Assembly: GCF_000220395.1 (NCBI RefSeq)
Contig: NW_004085992.1
Span: forward strand, 1 to 46,403
Direction: 5' to 3'
Length of the DNA stretch: 46,403 nt
From: Ichthyophthirius multifiliis
Lineage: Eukaryota; Ciliophora; Oligohymenophorea; Hymenostomatida
Positions within the stretch are counted from its first letter, which is position 1, and the number at the start of each line of letters is the position of its first letter. Shown here piece by piece: positions 35,671-46,403 of the stretch. Position numbers and translations under genes: made by a program. The notes beneath the pieces were generated by a model. That model was not told the origin of the DNA. It did not search any database and was given only the letters and a program-made list of their open reading frames with translations.

Positions 35671-36897
35671 TCATTTATCAATCCATCTAATTTTCTTTCC
35701 TTCATTCCATTCTCCATTTCTTTCAATTCCATTAGACCCTTTATATATACCTCTTCCATGTTATTTTCCATTAACCCAATAACCTTTATACTACCTTCCA
35801 TCAGACCAACTAAATTCTCCAAATCCCCATTTTTTATCATCTTAATATTATCCTTTATAAATTCTCCCATCTTTCCACGTAAAAATTCCATTCCCATGCA
35901 TTTTATTATCTTTCCAGCTTCCTTCGAATTCCCTTCCATCACTCCAAAAATATTTCCCATTTCCATTAATATTATTATCCTTAAATTCCCCTTCATAAAC
36001 ACTCCCATCTGCCCAAATAAACTTACCCATTCCATGCTTCATTCCCATATAGTAATTTCCCTCATAATAAGCTCCATCTACCCACCTTTCAATTCCAAAT
36101 CCATGCTATTTGTCTTCTCTCCATTCTCCTTTATATGATGCTCCGTCCCTATGTAAATACACACCTTGTCCATGGGCCTTATCGTTTATCCATTCTCCCT
36201 CAAAAACATCACCATCTGCATGAATTAGTCTTCCTGTTCCGTTCGCCATGTCGTTTTTCCAATAACCTTCATATTCAGATCCATCTGACCATATTTATTT
36301 CCCTTTCCCATGTCTTTACCTGTACATCCATTAACCTATATAATATACCCCGTTTTCAATCTCAGATGGCCCGTAAAAAGGCAATTTTATTATTTCTTCA
36401 TTATTTTCATATTCTTCTTATTATTCTTTATATTTAAATTGACCTAACTTTTATATTACCTCACGTGTATATTCATTCGAAAAATCAGGAATATTAACTA
36501 TTTAAGTCAAATCAGATGGAATATGTATATTTATGGCATCGTTTTAGAATTTAATGGAAAATTTTTATTATTTTTTAAAATTGCTCGAATTTTAATATTT
36601 ATTTGACTCTTTCATCTTGCTATTTGAAAATGTTTTTTCGGAAACTTGTATATGATTTATAGATTTTTATAAGTCTTATTTTACTTATTGATTTAGGTCT
36701 TATTTATTCTTTAAATCTGATTATAAGGTTTTAGGTTAAGGAAAAGTTTGAATATTACTTTCGAAATAATTATTTTCTTTTTGATTTTCTTCTTTTTCTG
36801 GGCTAAAATTGCCCTTAAAATGTTTTTTTTTATGTAAATTAGTTTCTGTTGTATATTCAAAGTCTTAATTGTCCTCACATCCACCACAATTTCCCAT
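35671..36897 (-). CDS. MORN-repeat protein with N-terminal lipidation motif
   Basis: Single exon, 409 codons (408 residues), from ATG at 36897 to TGA at 35673-35671. It begins MGNCGGC: Gly2 is a good N-myristoylation site and Cys4/Cys7 could be palmitoylated, so it probably sits on a membrane. Residues about 10-165 are hydrophilic and Gln/Lys/Asn-rich. From about 170 to the end are nine or so MORN repeats of 23 residues, such as [60 protein letters not shown] and [24 protein letters not shown] repeats bind membranes, lipids or partners; in ciliates and apicomplexans they are common at the cortex. No kinase domain follows. A decayed relative lies at 10453-10900. The + strand ORFs across it are antisense shadows. 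Confidence 0.95.
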
Positions 36898-38091
36898 TTT
36901 TTTTTAATTAATTATATTTTATTTATTTATTTGATTTTTTTTAGTTTTTTTGAAATTTAAAGTAAAATTAAAAAAAATTATATTGTTAATATTTTATTTT
37001 TTTTTTAAAAAAAAAAAAAATTAACTTATATAGTAAACAATTTTATATAAATTATCTATTTAATTAATTATTTTAATGCATTTATATAACCTTTTAATAT
37101 TAATTTTTTTTTAAAATAATAAAAATACAATCTTGTTTTTTAATAAAATTGAAATTATAAAAAAACAGTAATTGTTAATAAAAAAGAATAAGATTAGTTA
37201 CATAAGAGTATAATAATTTATAGAAAACAACTAAATATTATATAAAACTAATTTAATAGCAAAAAGAATTTTAGAATCATTAAAAACACTATTTTTAGAC
37301 TTTAAAATAGTCTAGATTGTTTTAATGAAATTAATATAGACTAGAGAATAAATTCAAAATATAAACTATTATTTACGATAATTTAATATATAATTTTTGA
37401 TTTCTAATATTTTTATTTCAAATAACAAGAAACTAATAAATATTAAATATTAATATTCTCATTTGTTTATACACTAGAATATGGATTAGATTTAGGAATT
37501 AAATACTACTTTTTTTAATTAAATTAGATTTGCTCATTTTACTAATTAAAATGCTCTCTCCAAAAAAATATACTGTATTTTATTTCTTTATTAATTATTT
37601 TATATATTATATATAAAAAAATTTATTATAAAAAATTAATGATTAATCAAATATAAAAGGAGAGGGAAATTAATACTTGTTTTAATTTAAATTAATAAAA
37701 TTAATGCAATATTAGTTTATTTTTATTTAATTATAATTTTTTTAAAAATGATTACTTAATAATATAGTAATTTACTTAATAAAATACGAATTTGCATTTA
37801 AATCAAATAAAACATTAAATAAATAAAATAGAAAATTAATCAAAAATAATATAGTGTTTTTAAAGTTAATAAGCTTGAATAATTTTGAATAAGAATATGA
37901 TAAATTATATATTAAATATAATGAAATATTTAATAAAAATTAATAAAAAAAAAAATCATAAAAATCAAAAATAATATTATTTATATTGCATAATCAAAAT
38001 AATATATACATTTGTAATTTTATATTATTACAACATATTGTATTTAGATATAAGAAAAAAAGAAAAAAAAAATTCTTCCTTTTAAAATATT
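36898..38091. other. Intergenic
   Basis: 1.2 kb between the MORN start and the stop of the TBC gene. It has many TGA/TCA in all frames and no gene that I can see. It should contain the MORN promoter. Confidence 0.55.
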
Positions 38092-41000
38092 TCATTAGAT
38101 TTATATAAATTTATAGTTATTTCCTAATTCTTATTATAACTAAAATAAAAAAAATATAAAATAATTTTATGTTTAATTTTTTTACACTTTCAATATTAAT
38201 ACTTAACAAATCTATATCTTAATCAAAACATATTTCATTTTTTCCTTTTGCATAAAGCACTTTTTTTTTTTATAAGAAAAAATTATATTATTTAAAATTA
38301 AAAAATAAAATAAAAAAAAAATAGAATTTTTAACAAAATGGAAAATCATAAAATTCAACAATAAATCGAAGTTATTAATCAAAGCCATAAATTCTACATT
38401 TAAGCCATTATTAATATCCTTATTAAAAGGAAAATAATGCATATTACTAAACTTAATTTATTTTGTTTTATAATAGCAATATAGTATTTTTTTAATTAGA
38501 AGAATAATTCAATACTAAGCAAATTTACTTTTAATTATAAACACTTTAATCCATTTTGTAAAAACTTAAATTATTTTACAAATTCTATTATAAATTTAAC
38601 TCTTTTAATTAATTTTAATAATATAATTAAATATGGCTAAATTATTAATTAAAATTTATAAAATTAATGCTTTTATAAAATTATATCCAGTTCTATTTTT
38701 ACTAAATTATAGAATTTATGCATATATGCATTAAATAATAATTTATTTATTCAACTAAAATATATATAGGAATTTCAATTGAAATAGTACTTGTGTTTAA
38801 TATTTCAAATATTTCGTCTCTATTTTATTTTATATTTTCAAGGTTTATAAACTTTATAGACTGCCAATTATCATTTATTTTCTAAAAATCTAATTCCTGT
38901 TTTTCCTCTACTTAATTTAATTAAAATGTTCCTAATTATTATTTGTCCAAAACAACTTTAATCCAAATATTTTATCTATATTAAACATTCCGACTTTCAG
39001 AATTTTAGAAAAAATAATTAAAAAGAGGAAAATCATTTAAGATAGTCTAAAATTATTCCTTATCATAAAATAAATTATTTAATGAAAAGCTAAGAAGATT
39101 ATTATTAAATTATAATAAAGTTAAGCCTTAAAAAATAATACTAAATTAATTATTATTATACTCATTTATTTTTTCTTTTTCTTAATTTTAAATATTTCCG
39201 TTTTCATCAAATTAAATTTATATTAGTTTAATACTTTTAAAGAACTATATATATATTTTATTTATTAAAATATAAGTTATATATTAATTATAATATAATT
39301 GAAAAAGAAAATACTTTATATTTTATTTCTAAATATCCTTCAAATTTATTAATTTAATATTTTTTAACTAAAAATTTTTAAAATGAATTTATAAATTCTT
39401 AAGAATCAAAATAAAAATCTGGATTTCCTTTTAATTAAATTTAATTAGAAATGTAATACTTAATAAATTGTAAAACATCAAATTTTTATTTTTTATTATT
39501 AATTTCAATAAAATATTAAGCTTTTAAAATCTATAAAAGATTATTTTCATTAAAATAACATAAAATTTAATTAAAAGATAAATAAATCATTTTTTATTAA
39601 TAAAAAAAATAAATAAAACTAACTAGAACTTCTATATTAACACAATCAATACTATTTGAACTAAAACAAAGCATTTAAAATATGAAATTCATTTTTTATT
39701 AAAAACTAATCTTTTTGTTATTACAAATAACTAAAAATAAGAATTCATAAAAACAAATATTTTCTTCTTATTAAAATAATTCTAAACAATCAGAACTTAG
39801 TTTAAAATTTGTTTATAAGTTTCTCTTAATTAATTGTAAAAAATAATCTTTATTGATAAAACTTTTATACTTCCACAAATCATTAATTCTATCTAAAGAT
39901 TTATTACTTATATTTTCAAAAATACTTTATTATTTTAATTAATTAAAATTATTAGTTTTCTATAAGTTTAATATTTCTTAATTAATATAAAAATTAGATT
40001 ATTAATAATGTTATGAATAAACTAAAATAGAAAATTGAATAAAGTTGTTATTTTCTAAACTATTATTTATATCAAATATATTTATTTAATCTTTAGTTAA
40101 TTAGTTTAATATATAATTATTAATATTAATAGAAATTTATTTCAAAACAACATTTTCTAAGCTTAAAATTTAAACAAAAATCTTATTTTAACCATAAATA
40201 TAATCAAAATATTCCAAAATTTAGACTTTCTAAATATTTTTAATTTAAAAAGTTTTATTTATATTTTAATACCGAAAAATAATTTTTATTGAATTATCCC
40301 TAAATTTATCATTAATAATGCAAATTTTTTCCACAAAAATAAATATTTTTTATATCCCCAAATCAGTACAATTTCTAAACTCTAAAAATTACTTAAACAT
40401 ATTTTAAAAATTATCTAAATTTAAATTTCTCTCCTCAAAATTAATTTTCAAAAAAGTCTATTTATTTTACTTATTTTAATACTAAAATTTACAATTAAAA
40501 AGTTCATCTTATTTATCATTTATAATACCAATATTTTTTTCCAAATAAATATTAATATTAATATATATATCTTAACATTTTTAAATAAAATCATTAATTT
40601 TTAACTCGAAAAAGCAATAAGTTTCCAAAGCTAAAAAAATATCATTTAATTTTTTACATGAACTTAAAATTAAATCTTCATTTTCTTAAAGAATATTAAT
40701 AATAATAGCCATACAAAATATAGGAATTTTCTCACTTCCTAAAAAAAACAAAATATCCCATAACCTAAACAATAAACTACAGTTAAAAAGTTCTGAAAAA
40801 AAGCTTAATACATTTTAAGAATAAAATAAAGAAATGCTAAAACCTAAAACATTTAAATACTCGTCTAATTTATGATTTATAGATTTAAAATAAGAGCAAA
40901 TCGAAAAGATATCATTCTACAATTTAAAATCATTCTCGAAAAAATAATATTTACAAAATTTATTCACAAAAATAATTAAAAGTCCAAAAAGATTTTCTTC

Positions 41001-43742
41001 TTTATTTTCTTTAGTTTAACATAAAAGCAAATAAGCTTTATTAATAAAAGGAATCAATTATTTTTTATATATAAAACTTTTATTATAAGAACACATATAA
41101 ATATAATTATGAAAAACATCTGTAATTATTATATAGTTATTTATATTAAATTATTAATTTAAATCTTATTAAAATATGATTTTGAGATCAGAAGTAAAAT
41201 TTTATTACTTAACTTTTATTTAATTATAAAATTCTATTATATTTTAATATTAAAATTTATTCTATATTTATTATTTTAAATCGTTTAAAAAATTATTTAA
41301 TTCTCCTAAAAAAAGCCATAATTTAATCCTAAATTAATCAGGAATTCCTTAAAAAATTATTTTTTATGCAATTTTATTCTTTGAATCTAAAAAAATATTT
41401 CTTTTTTTTTTTTTATTTAAAACAAAAAAATTAAAAATATAATTACATTTTTTATTCTATAATTTATTATATTTAAACCTAATTATAATCTTTAAAATTT
41501 ATTTCTTATTTCTCAATAAAATATTTTAAAAATTAATACTTTATTTCTTAAAAACAAAATTTCTTATTAATTTATTTATTTATTAGTAATTATAAAGATG
41601 TCGTATTTATATTTTTTTATTAAAGTAACTTTATTAAAACTTAAAATTAACATGGACTAAATTATTTCATATAAATTTATTCTTAATATTCTTAATAAAC
41701 AATAACTTTATTTTTATTTAAAAAATCTTTCAAATTTTATATTTTCTCTTAATCTTTAAACTAAACAAAACATTAAAAAGACAAAAAAACATCAAGTACA
41801 TTTTAAAAACCATTAATATTTTCTATTTATAATATCCCAAAAGAAAAATTATTTTAATCTTTAATAATATAATTCCATTAAAAATTACTTTAAGCAACTA
41901 ATTAATGTGAAATATCATCAAATAATTTAATAGTAAAATTATTTTTTAGAAATTTTAAAAATCTAATATTATTAAACTCCAAATATTCTTCATTTTCTTA
42001 AAAACAAAAAGTATAAAAGTCATTGTTTTTCTAAATAACTAAACATTTTAAATATTTTTTATCATTTATATATTCAAATAATTCAATTTATAATATTGGT
42101 TAAAAACAGACATTTTTTTTGAATTTTATGAATAAGTTTTACAAAACAAACCTTATTTTTGTATTTTCATTATCATTTTCTTATCTAACTTTTTCCAATA
42201 GATCTAACTATGGAATTTTATTTATATTATTCTTTAATTTTTCTGCGAATTTTTAAAAAAATTAATTATCATATTAATTAAGAATTTCATAATAATTAGC
42301 TTTTTATTTTATTATTATATATAAATTTTTATTTTGTTTTATTTTACATAAATTTATTGAATATATATATTAAGATGATTTATTAATAGTTTATTATTAT
42401 AAATATTCATTTTTAGAGTTTTCTTACTCTTAACTTTAGAAAAGTAAATTTATTGATTAACATTTAATTTAACTTATATCATTACAATATTTTTCAATTG
42501 GATTATTTTCATCTTGTGTTTTATTTATTATTTAAGATTCGATTCGTTTGATTATCATAGATTCTTATTTATATTGGTTTTATTTAATGCTTTATTTTTC
42601 TTCTTCTTTACTTCTTATTAAATTATAAGATAATTCCAATTATTTTTAGTTTATAATAGATTCACAATTTTACTATTTGTTTTATTTTTATTTTTATTTT
42701 TAAAGCAATATATATTTTTACAAATTCTTATAAATTTTAATCTTAATTTAATAAATTAGTTGATTTTAAAGTATTTTGTACCTAAGAATTATATATATTT
42801 ATATTCATTTATTTTGATCCATCTTCATTACTTTGTTCTATAATTATTAATTATTTCATATAATCAAAATTTCTTTTAAGTATTTATTTAAACTGCATTT
42901 TTTTATTTTAAATGAAAATAAAATAAAATATGTATATATAAATACTTTTTAAGCAATTATATAATTTCTATAAAATTTAACTATATAATTAATCAAACCA
43001 ATATAATCAATATTTTTTATTTATAAAATTTAATAGAATATACAATAGTCTCTCATTTAAACTGCCTAAAAATAAAAATAAAATATATTTTATTTATAAA
43101 TAGAATATTTACTTCTTAATGAACTCCTGTATATAAGGCTTTATATTTTTTTTTATTCTCATTGTCTACAAATATCATTCTATATTAAAACTATTAGTAT
43201 TTTTTATCTGAAATCCATTTTAAAATTTTATTATTATGATCATCATAAGTCTCGATCTTTTTATAAAAGCTTTCATAGTTTTTTTCCTTTGTCTAATTTC
43301 CATCAAACTACTTGTTTATTTCTCCCTTCTTAATTTAATAGATTTTGCCACCTTTTATATTTCCATATCTTATCAAATATCTACCAAACTTTCCTATTTT
43401 ACCTATAGGATATATTTTTTCTGTATTAAAATGATAAGTATCCATTATTGTTTATATATCATGATTTTATGGCAAAGGTAATATAAAATCATTCTTAATT
43501 AGATTATTTACGAATTTTTCTTCTACACTACATGAAATATTGTTCTTTTGTTTTATTTATATATTTTCGGCAATTTCTATAAATTATAGTACGCCATATA
43601 TACATTCTAGATAATTTTTTTAGATTCCATATTGTATTTTTTCTTATATTTATTTATAAGTTATTTATGTTTATTTTATTTAAAATAATAATTGATCTTA
43701 ATTTTATGATTATTCCAAATATTTTTAAACTGTTTATGACAT
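38092..43742 (-). CDS. Large TBC-domain protein with EF-hand-like region (TBC1D8/9-like)
   Basis: Possible Rab-regulating protein. Exons 43742-43113, 43065-42946, 42892-42722, 42672-41447, 41400-39315, 39244-38335, 38259-38186 and 38139-38092 sum to 1755 codons (1754 residues) with no internal TGA. The N-terminal 200 residues contain PIGKIGKFGRYLIRYGNIKG. Residues about 400-700 could hold GRAM-like domains, not recognised with certainty. From about residue 729 a TBC domain is clear: IIFQGIPDQFRIKLWLFLGE, then FGLLIIFVNKFCKYYF, LNVLGFSISLFYS and LLFRLWDILFFLGSEKIP. Both catalytic fingers look lost: the IxxDxxR position reads DLNQQF, and no YxQ-type finger is seen. Around residue 1200-1300 lies an EF-hand-like pair (NICFYEFLFLVICNNKKISF), as in TBC1D8/9, but without good calcium ligands. 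The join at intron 42893-42945 fuses what might be read as two genes; the frame and the overlap otherwise required favour one. Confidence 0.84.
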
Positions 43743-43889
43743 TATTTGTATGTATTTAAAAAAAAAAAAAAAAAAAAAAAGAGAGAGAGATTTTTTATAT
43801 TTTTACTGTTTTTTTTTTTTTTATTTTTCACAAAATATAAAAATATTATTTATTAATTTAAAATTGTAAATATGAAATTTATTTATTTT
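43743..43889. other. Short intergenic with poly-A and GA repeat
   Basis: 147 bases between the upstream stop and the next start, with an A run of about 22 (43758-43780), a short GA repeat (about 43781-43790) and a T run. Confidence 0.6.
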
Positions 43890-45514
43890 TCATAAATTTT
43901 TGTAAAATTATCTTCCTGTCTTCGCTAATTTTTGCATATTATAAACTTATTTAATTGTCTGAGATTAACATACATCTTTAATTAATTTATTTTAAATGTC
44001 TTAATTAGTTTTATTATTTTTAATATCTCTATTTGAAAAATAAGCTTAATGAGCTTCTATAAATATTTTTTTTTATTAAAATAGAAATAGAAATATAAAT
44101 AAAATAATCACATTAAATATTTTAATCATCTTACTATATTTAATTATATTAATAAGTGTAAGGTTTTCCATCATTAAGTATACTTTATAATTCTAATTAG
44201 TAAATATTTTTACCATTAACCTTAAGTATATAAATATATTTTTTACATATATAAATTAAAAAGAAAAATAAAAACTTATAAATCTTTTAATTAATTTTTA
44301 TTAGTAAATACAAATAGATCTTTTAGAAGATTTTTATTTTAATGAACTAAATTTTCCAATTAAAATATAGTTTAATTATTTTTATTTTTCGAAAGATCAC
44401 TACTTTATGTATTTTAATCTAAAAACATTTTTTCGCAAACATTTCTTTCAATAACTTCCACACATTTGTATTTTTTATTAACTAGAACAGTATTCTTCCC
44501 AATATCTTATTTAAGATTCATATACCAAAGTCTTTGATCGGAATTTTCCTCTTTAGTTTTTATGTTATCATAAGCATTTTGTAGTTCTTTTTTTACCGAA
44601 AAATATCCTAAGTTTACATAAGGGAATCTTTATTTAATTTTTCGTGTATTTTTTTATATTTTTTGCCCATTTTTAAGCTGTTTATTAATACTAAGCAATA
44701 ACTCGATTATCTCTTGTGAGTATATTTTTTTCTTAAACTCTCATTTTTTCGATTTTCTCGTTTTCAGATTTAGTTCCTTTTTCGATTCTTTTGTTTATTT
44801 AATTCATTAATATTAAAAGTTCATTTTTTGAAATCTTTTGATTATTTTATTAATTATTATTCTTCTAAAATTTTCAAAAGAATTTTATATTTTTTAAAAA
44901 TAAAATATTATTTGTTAAATTTTAAATAAAAATAAAAATACTGTACTGAATTTCAGGTTAACTTCAGTCGGTTCTTATTCCAAATTTTTTTTAGTATTTA
45001 AAAAAATCATTCTTTTTTTCGCTTATTTTAAAGAAATTGAGTTTGTAAAATCTTTAAAAGAGCTTTTAGTATTTTCCTAATTTTCAAATAATCTATTTAT
45101 ATTTTTCGAATAACCAACAATAGAATAAGGAACCAATTTTCCATAAATAAATCTCGGACCATTATTATATTCTTAATACTATTAATTTTAAAATAGTAAA
45201 TTATTTTAAGGAGAAAAAATATTGTTTGTTTATTAAAAAATAGTATTTTAACTATTTTCACTATTTGAACGCATATGTAATTCAGATTATTTTCTTTCTT
45301 TTTAATTTTCTATTTCAAATAACTTTTTGGCTATTAAAAATTTATTATTAGGTGTTTTTTTTTTCGATTTCATATTAGAAATATCTATTAAATCACTTTC
45401 TTTGTTGTTAAAGCTTACATTGCTTTAAAATTCTTCTAAAGTATTTATTATTGGGTTATTTAGTAAAAATTTTTGGGAATTATATATGCTTTTTTTATTA
45501 TTTTGGTATATCAT
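43890..45514 (-). CDS. Coiled-coil protein of unknown function
   Basis: Not recognised. Exons 45514-44942, 44864-44692, 44627-44276, 44220-44112 and 44056-43890 join in phase to 458 codons (457 residues). The N-terminal 190 residues are Ser/Asn/Lys-rich with FIYGKLVPYSIVGYSKNINR. The middle is a charged helix (LMNQINKRIEKGTKSENEK), then FPYVNLGYFSVKKELQNAYD and RLWYMNLKQDIGKNTVLVNK. Near the end come KVNGKNIYQLELQ-like sequence and a basic helix VYNMQKLAKTGRQFYKNL. No catalytic motif, signal or membrane segment. Intron 44628-44691 was chosen because unspliced reading hits TGA soon after. Gln is mainly TAA. The gene is same-strand with the TBC gene downstream, 147 bases away. Confidence 0.75.
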
Positions 45515-46403
45515 TATAATTTTATTTTTTATTAATTGATAAAATAATATAAGGTTTTTTTTTATTTATATTAATAAAATTTTAATTTATTCTTTAAACA
45601 TATAATTATTAAAAAACACAAAAAAAAATTTAATAAATTAATATTAACATAGAAAGTTTAAGAATAGATTATATATATAATATTTGAAATATAAAATTAC
45701 TAATATATATATATATATATATATTTTAATAATTCAAACAATTAAAATTCTTAAATTAATAATTTGAGTATAAAGGATTTAAAATATTAAAAAAATAATT
45801 AACAAGGATGAATAATAATAAAAAAATATATAAAGTTTGCTATTTAGTAATAAAAAGTTAAAAAACAAAATATGTACGGTAGAGATAAATCCAAAATATA
45901 TATAAAATTATATAAAAAAAAAGATAAAAGAACACGTGGATATCTATGAAAAAACAAAATTAATATATATATATATAAATAAGTTTTTATAGAAAAATTA
46001 AAAAAAAAAACATTGACTAAAAAATGTAATAGTAAATATAAAAATAATGTTTTTATCTGATTCTAATATAATTTGATTTTTTTAAAAATTAAAGATTAAA
46101 AAATTAAAAAAACAAGAAATTATAACAACTTGCTAAAAGAAATTTAAAATGATTAATAAAAATTATATAAAAAAAAAAATACTTTTTTAAAAATTAATCT
46201 CTGATCTATAAAAATTATAAAAAAAGATTAAAAATTTAAATTCAAATTATATTATAAAATAAATTAAACAAACTTTAAAAAATAAAAAAAATAAATAAAA
46301 CTAATATGTATTAATTTTTTCTAAGAAAGATGGATAAGTTTAGATATTTATATAAAAAAAACAAATATTAAAAAAAAAAAGTTTTGAATTGAAAACATAA
46401 AAA
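45515..46403. other. Window end, no gene called
   Basis: 889 bases, very A-rich on the + strand. An open stretch from ATG at 45808 to TGA near 46152 (about 114 codons in ciliate code) is Lys/Gln/Ile from A-runs and is not distinguishable from chance. Confidence 0.5.

Noticed and set aside
35758-36437. Two plus-strand ORFs of 126 and 100 residues
   Set aside because: They are antisense to the intact MORN-repeat gene; the periodic repeat on the other strand creates them.
41401-41446. Apparent frameshift at an A13 run in the TBC gene
   Set aside because: Removing a 46-base intron (GTAATTATA...AAAAG) restores the frame, so no error is needed.
42866-43742. A separate gene upstream of the TBC gene
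   Set aside because: Read alone it would overlap the next start by about 30 bases; a 53-base intron at 42893-42945 joins the two in phase 0, so one gene is the simpler reading.
45808-46152. Plus-strand open stretch of about 114 codons in ciliate code
   Set aside because: Composition is Lys/Gln/Ile from A-runs, and TGA is rare by chance at this A+T content, so the length is not significant.
1-46403. tRNA, rRNA, CRISPR arrays, transposon or virus-like elements
   Set aside because: No GC-richer cloverleaf-like island, no spaced direct repeats, and no transposase, reverse-transcriptase or capsid-like motif was seen on either strand. A covariance-model or profile search would be the decisive test.

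Overview
The window is about 85% A+T and its genes make sense only with the ciliate nuclear code, in which TAA and TAG encode Gln and TGA is the only stop. Introns are short (mostly 36-120 bases), GT...AG and extremely AT-rich, and intergenic DNA is full of A/T runs and (TA)n tracts. This points to an oligohymenophorean ciliate; the extreme A+T suggests Ichthyophthirius multifiliis or a close relative (inference; no marker gene is present to prove it). Because Gln is written TAA/TAG, every real gene had to be read by hand across introns; standard-code ORFs here are nearly all fragments or shadows.

Layout, left to right: a seven-exon coiled-coil gene of unknown role (253-2822, -); a SART3/Prp24 U6 snRNP recycling factor (3439-6576, +); an unrecognised 274-residue gene carrying a TA microsatellite in its reading frame (7420-8460, -); SPEF1/CLAMP (8793-9709, +); a decayed MORN-repeat copy (10453-10900, +); a Q-tailed kinesin (11399-14566, -), a FOP/CEP43-type LisH protein (15319-16263, -) and TMEM107 (16657-17309, -); a gene-poor 2.7 kb; a leucine-rich-repeat gene (19982-22267, -); Rab6 (22770-23579, +); an aldo/keto reductase (24910-26573, -); a small tail-anchored protein (26701-27230, +); SF-assemblin (27339-28305, +); a PHO80-like cyclin (28954-29573, -); an SCP/NIF-type phosphatase (30106-31872, +); a cold-shock-domain protein (32431-34286, -); an intact MORN-repeat protein (35671-36897, -); a 1754-residue TBC-plus-EF-hand protein (38092-43742, -); and a coiled-coil gene (43890-45514, -).

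For most genes the exon lengths add up to a whole number of codons with no internal TGA, which is strong support for the splice models. Exceptions are stated: the kinesin and the SCP-type phosphatase each need single-base offsets in homopolymer runs, and one LRR intron is unresolved.

There is no operon logic, but the 8.8-17.3 kb part is rich in cilium and basal-body genes (SPEF1, kinesin, FOP, TMEM107), with SF-assemblin further along. I saw no RNA gene, CRISPR array, intact transposon or virus-like element, and I cannot claim a new biological system. The most unusual points are the very short exons, microsatellites in or next to coding frames, the probably GAP-dead TBC protein, and the live/dead MORN pair.
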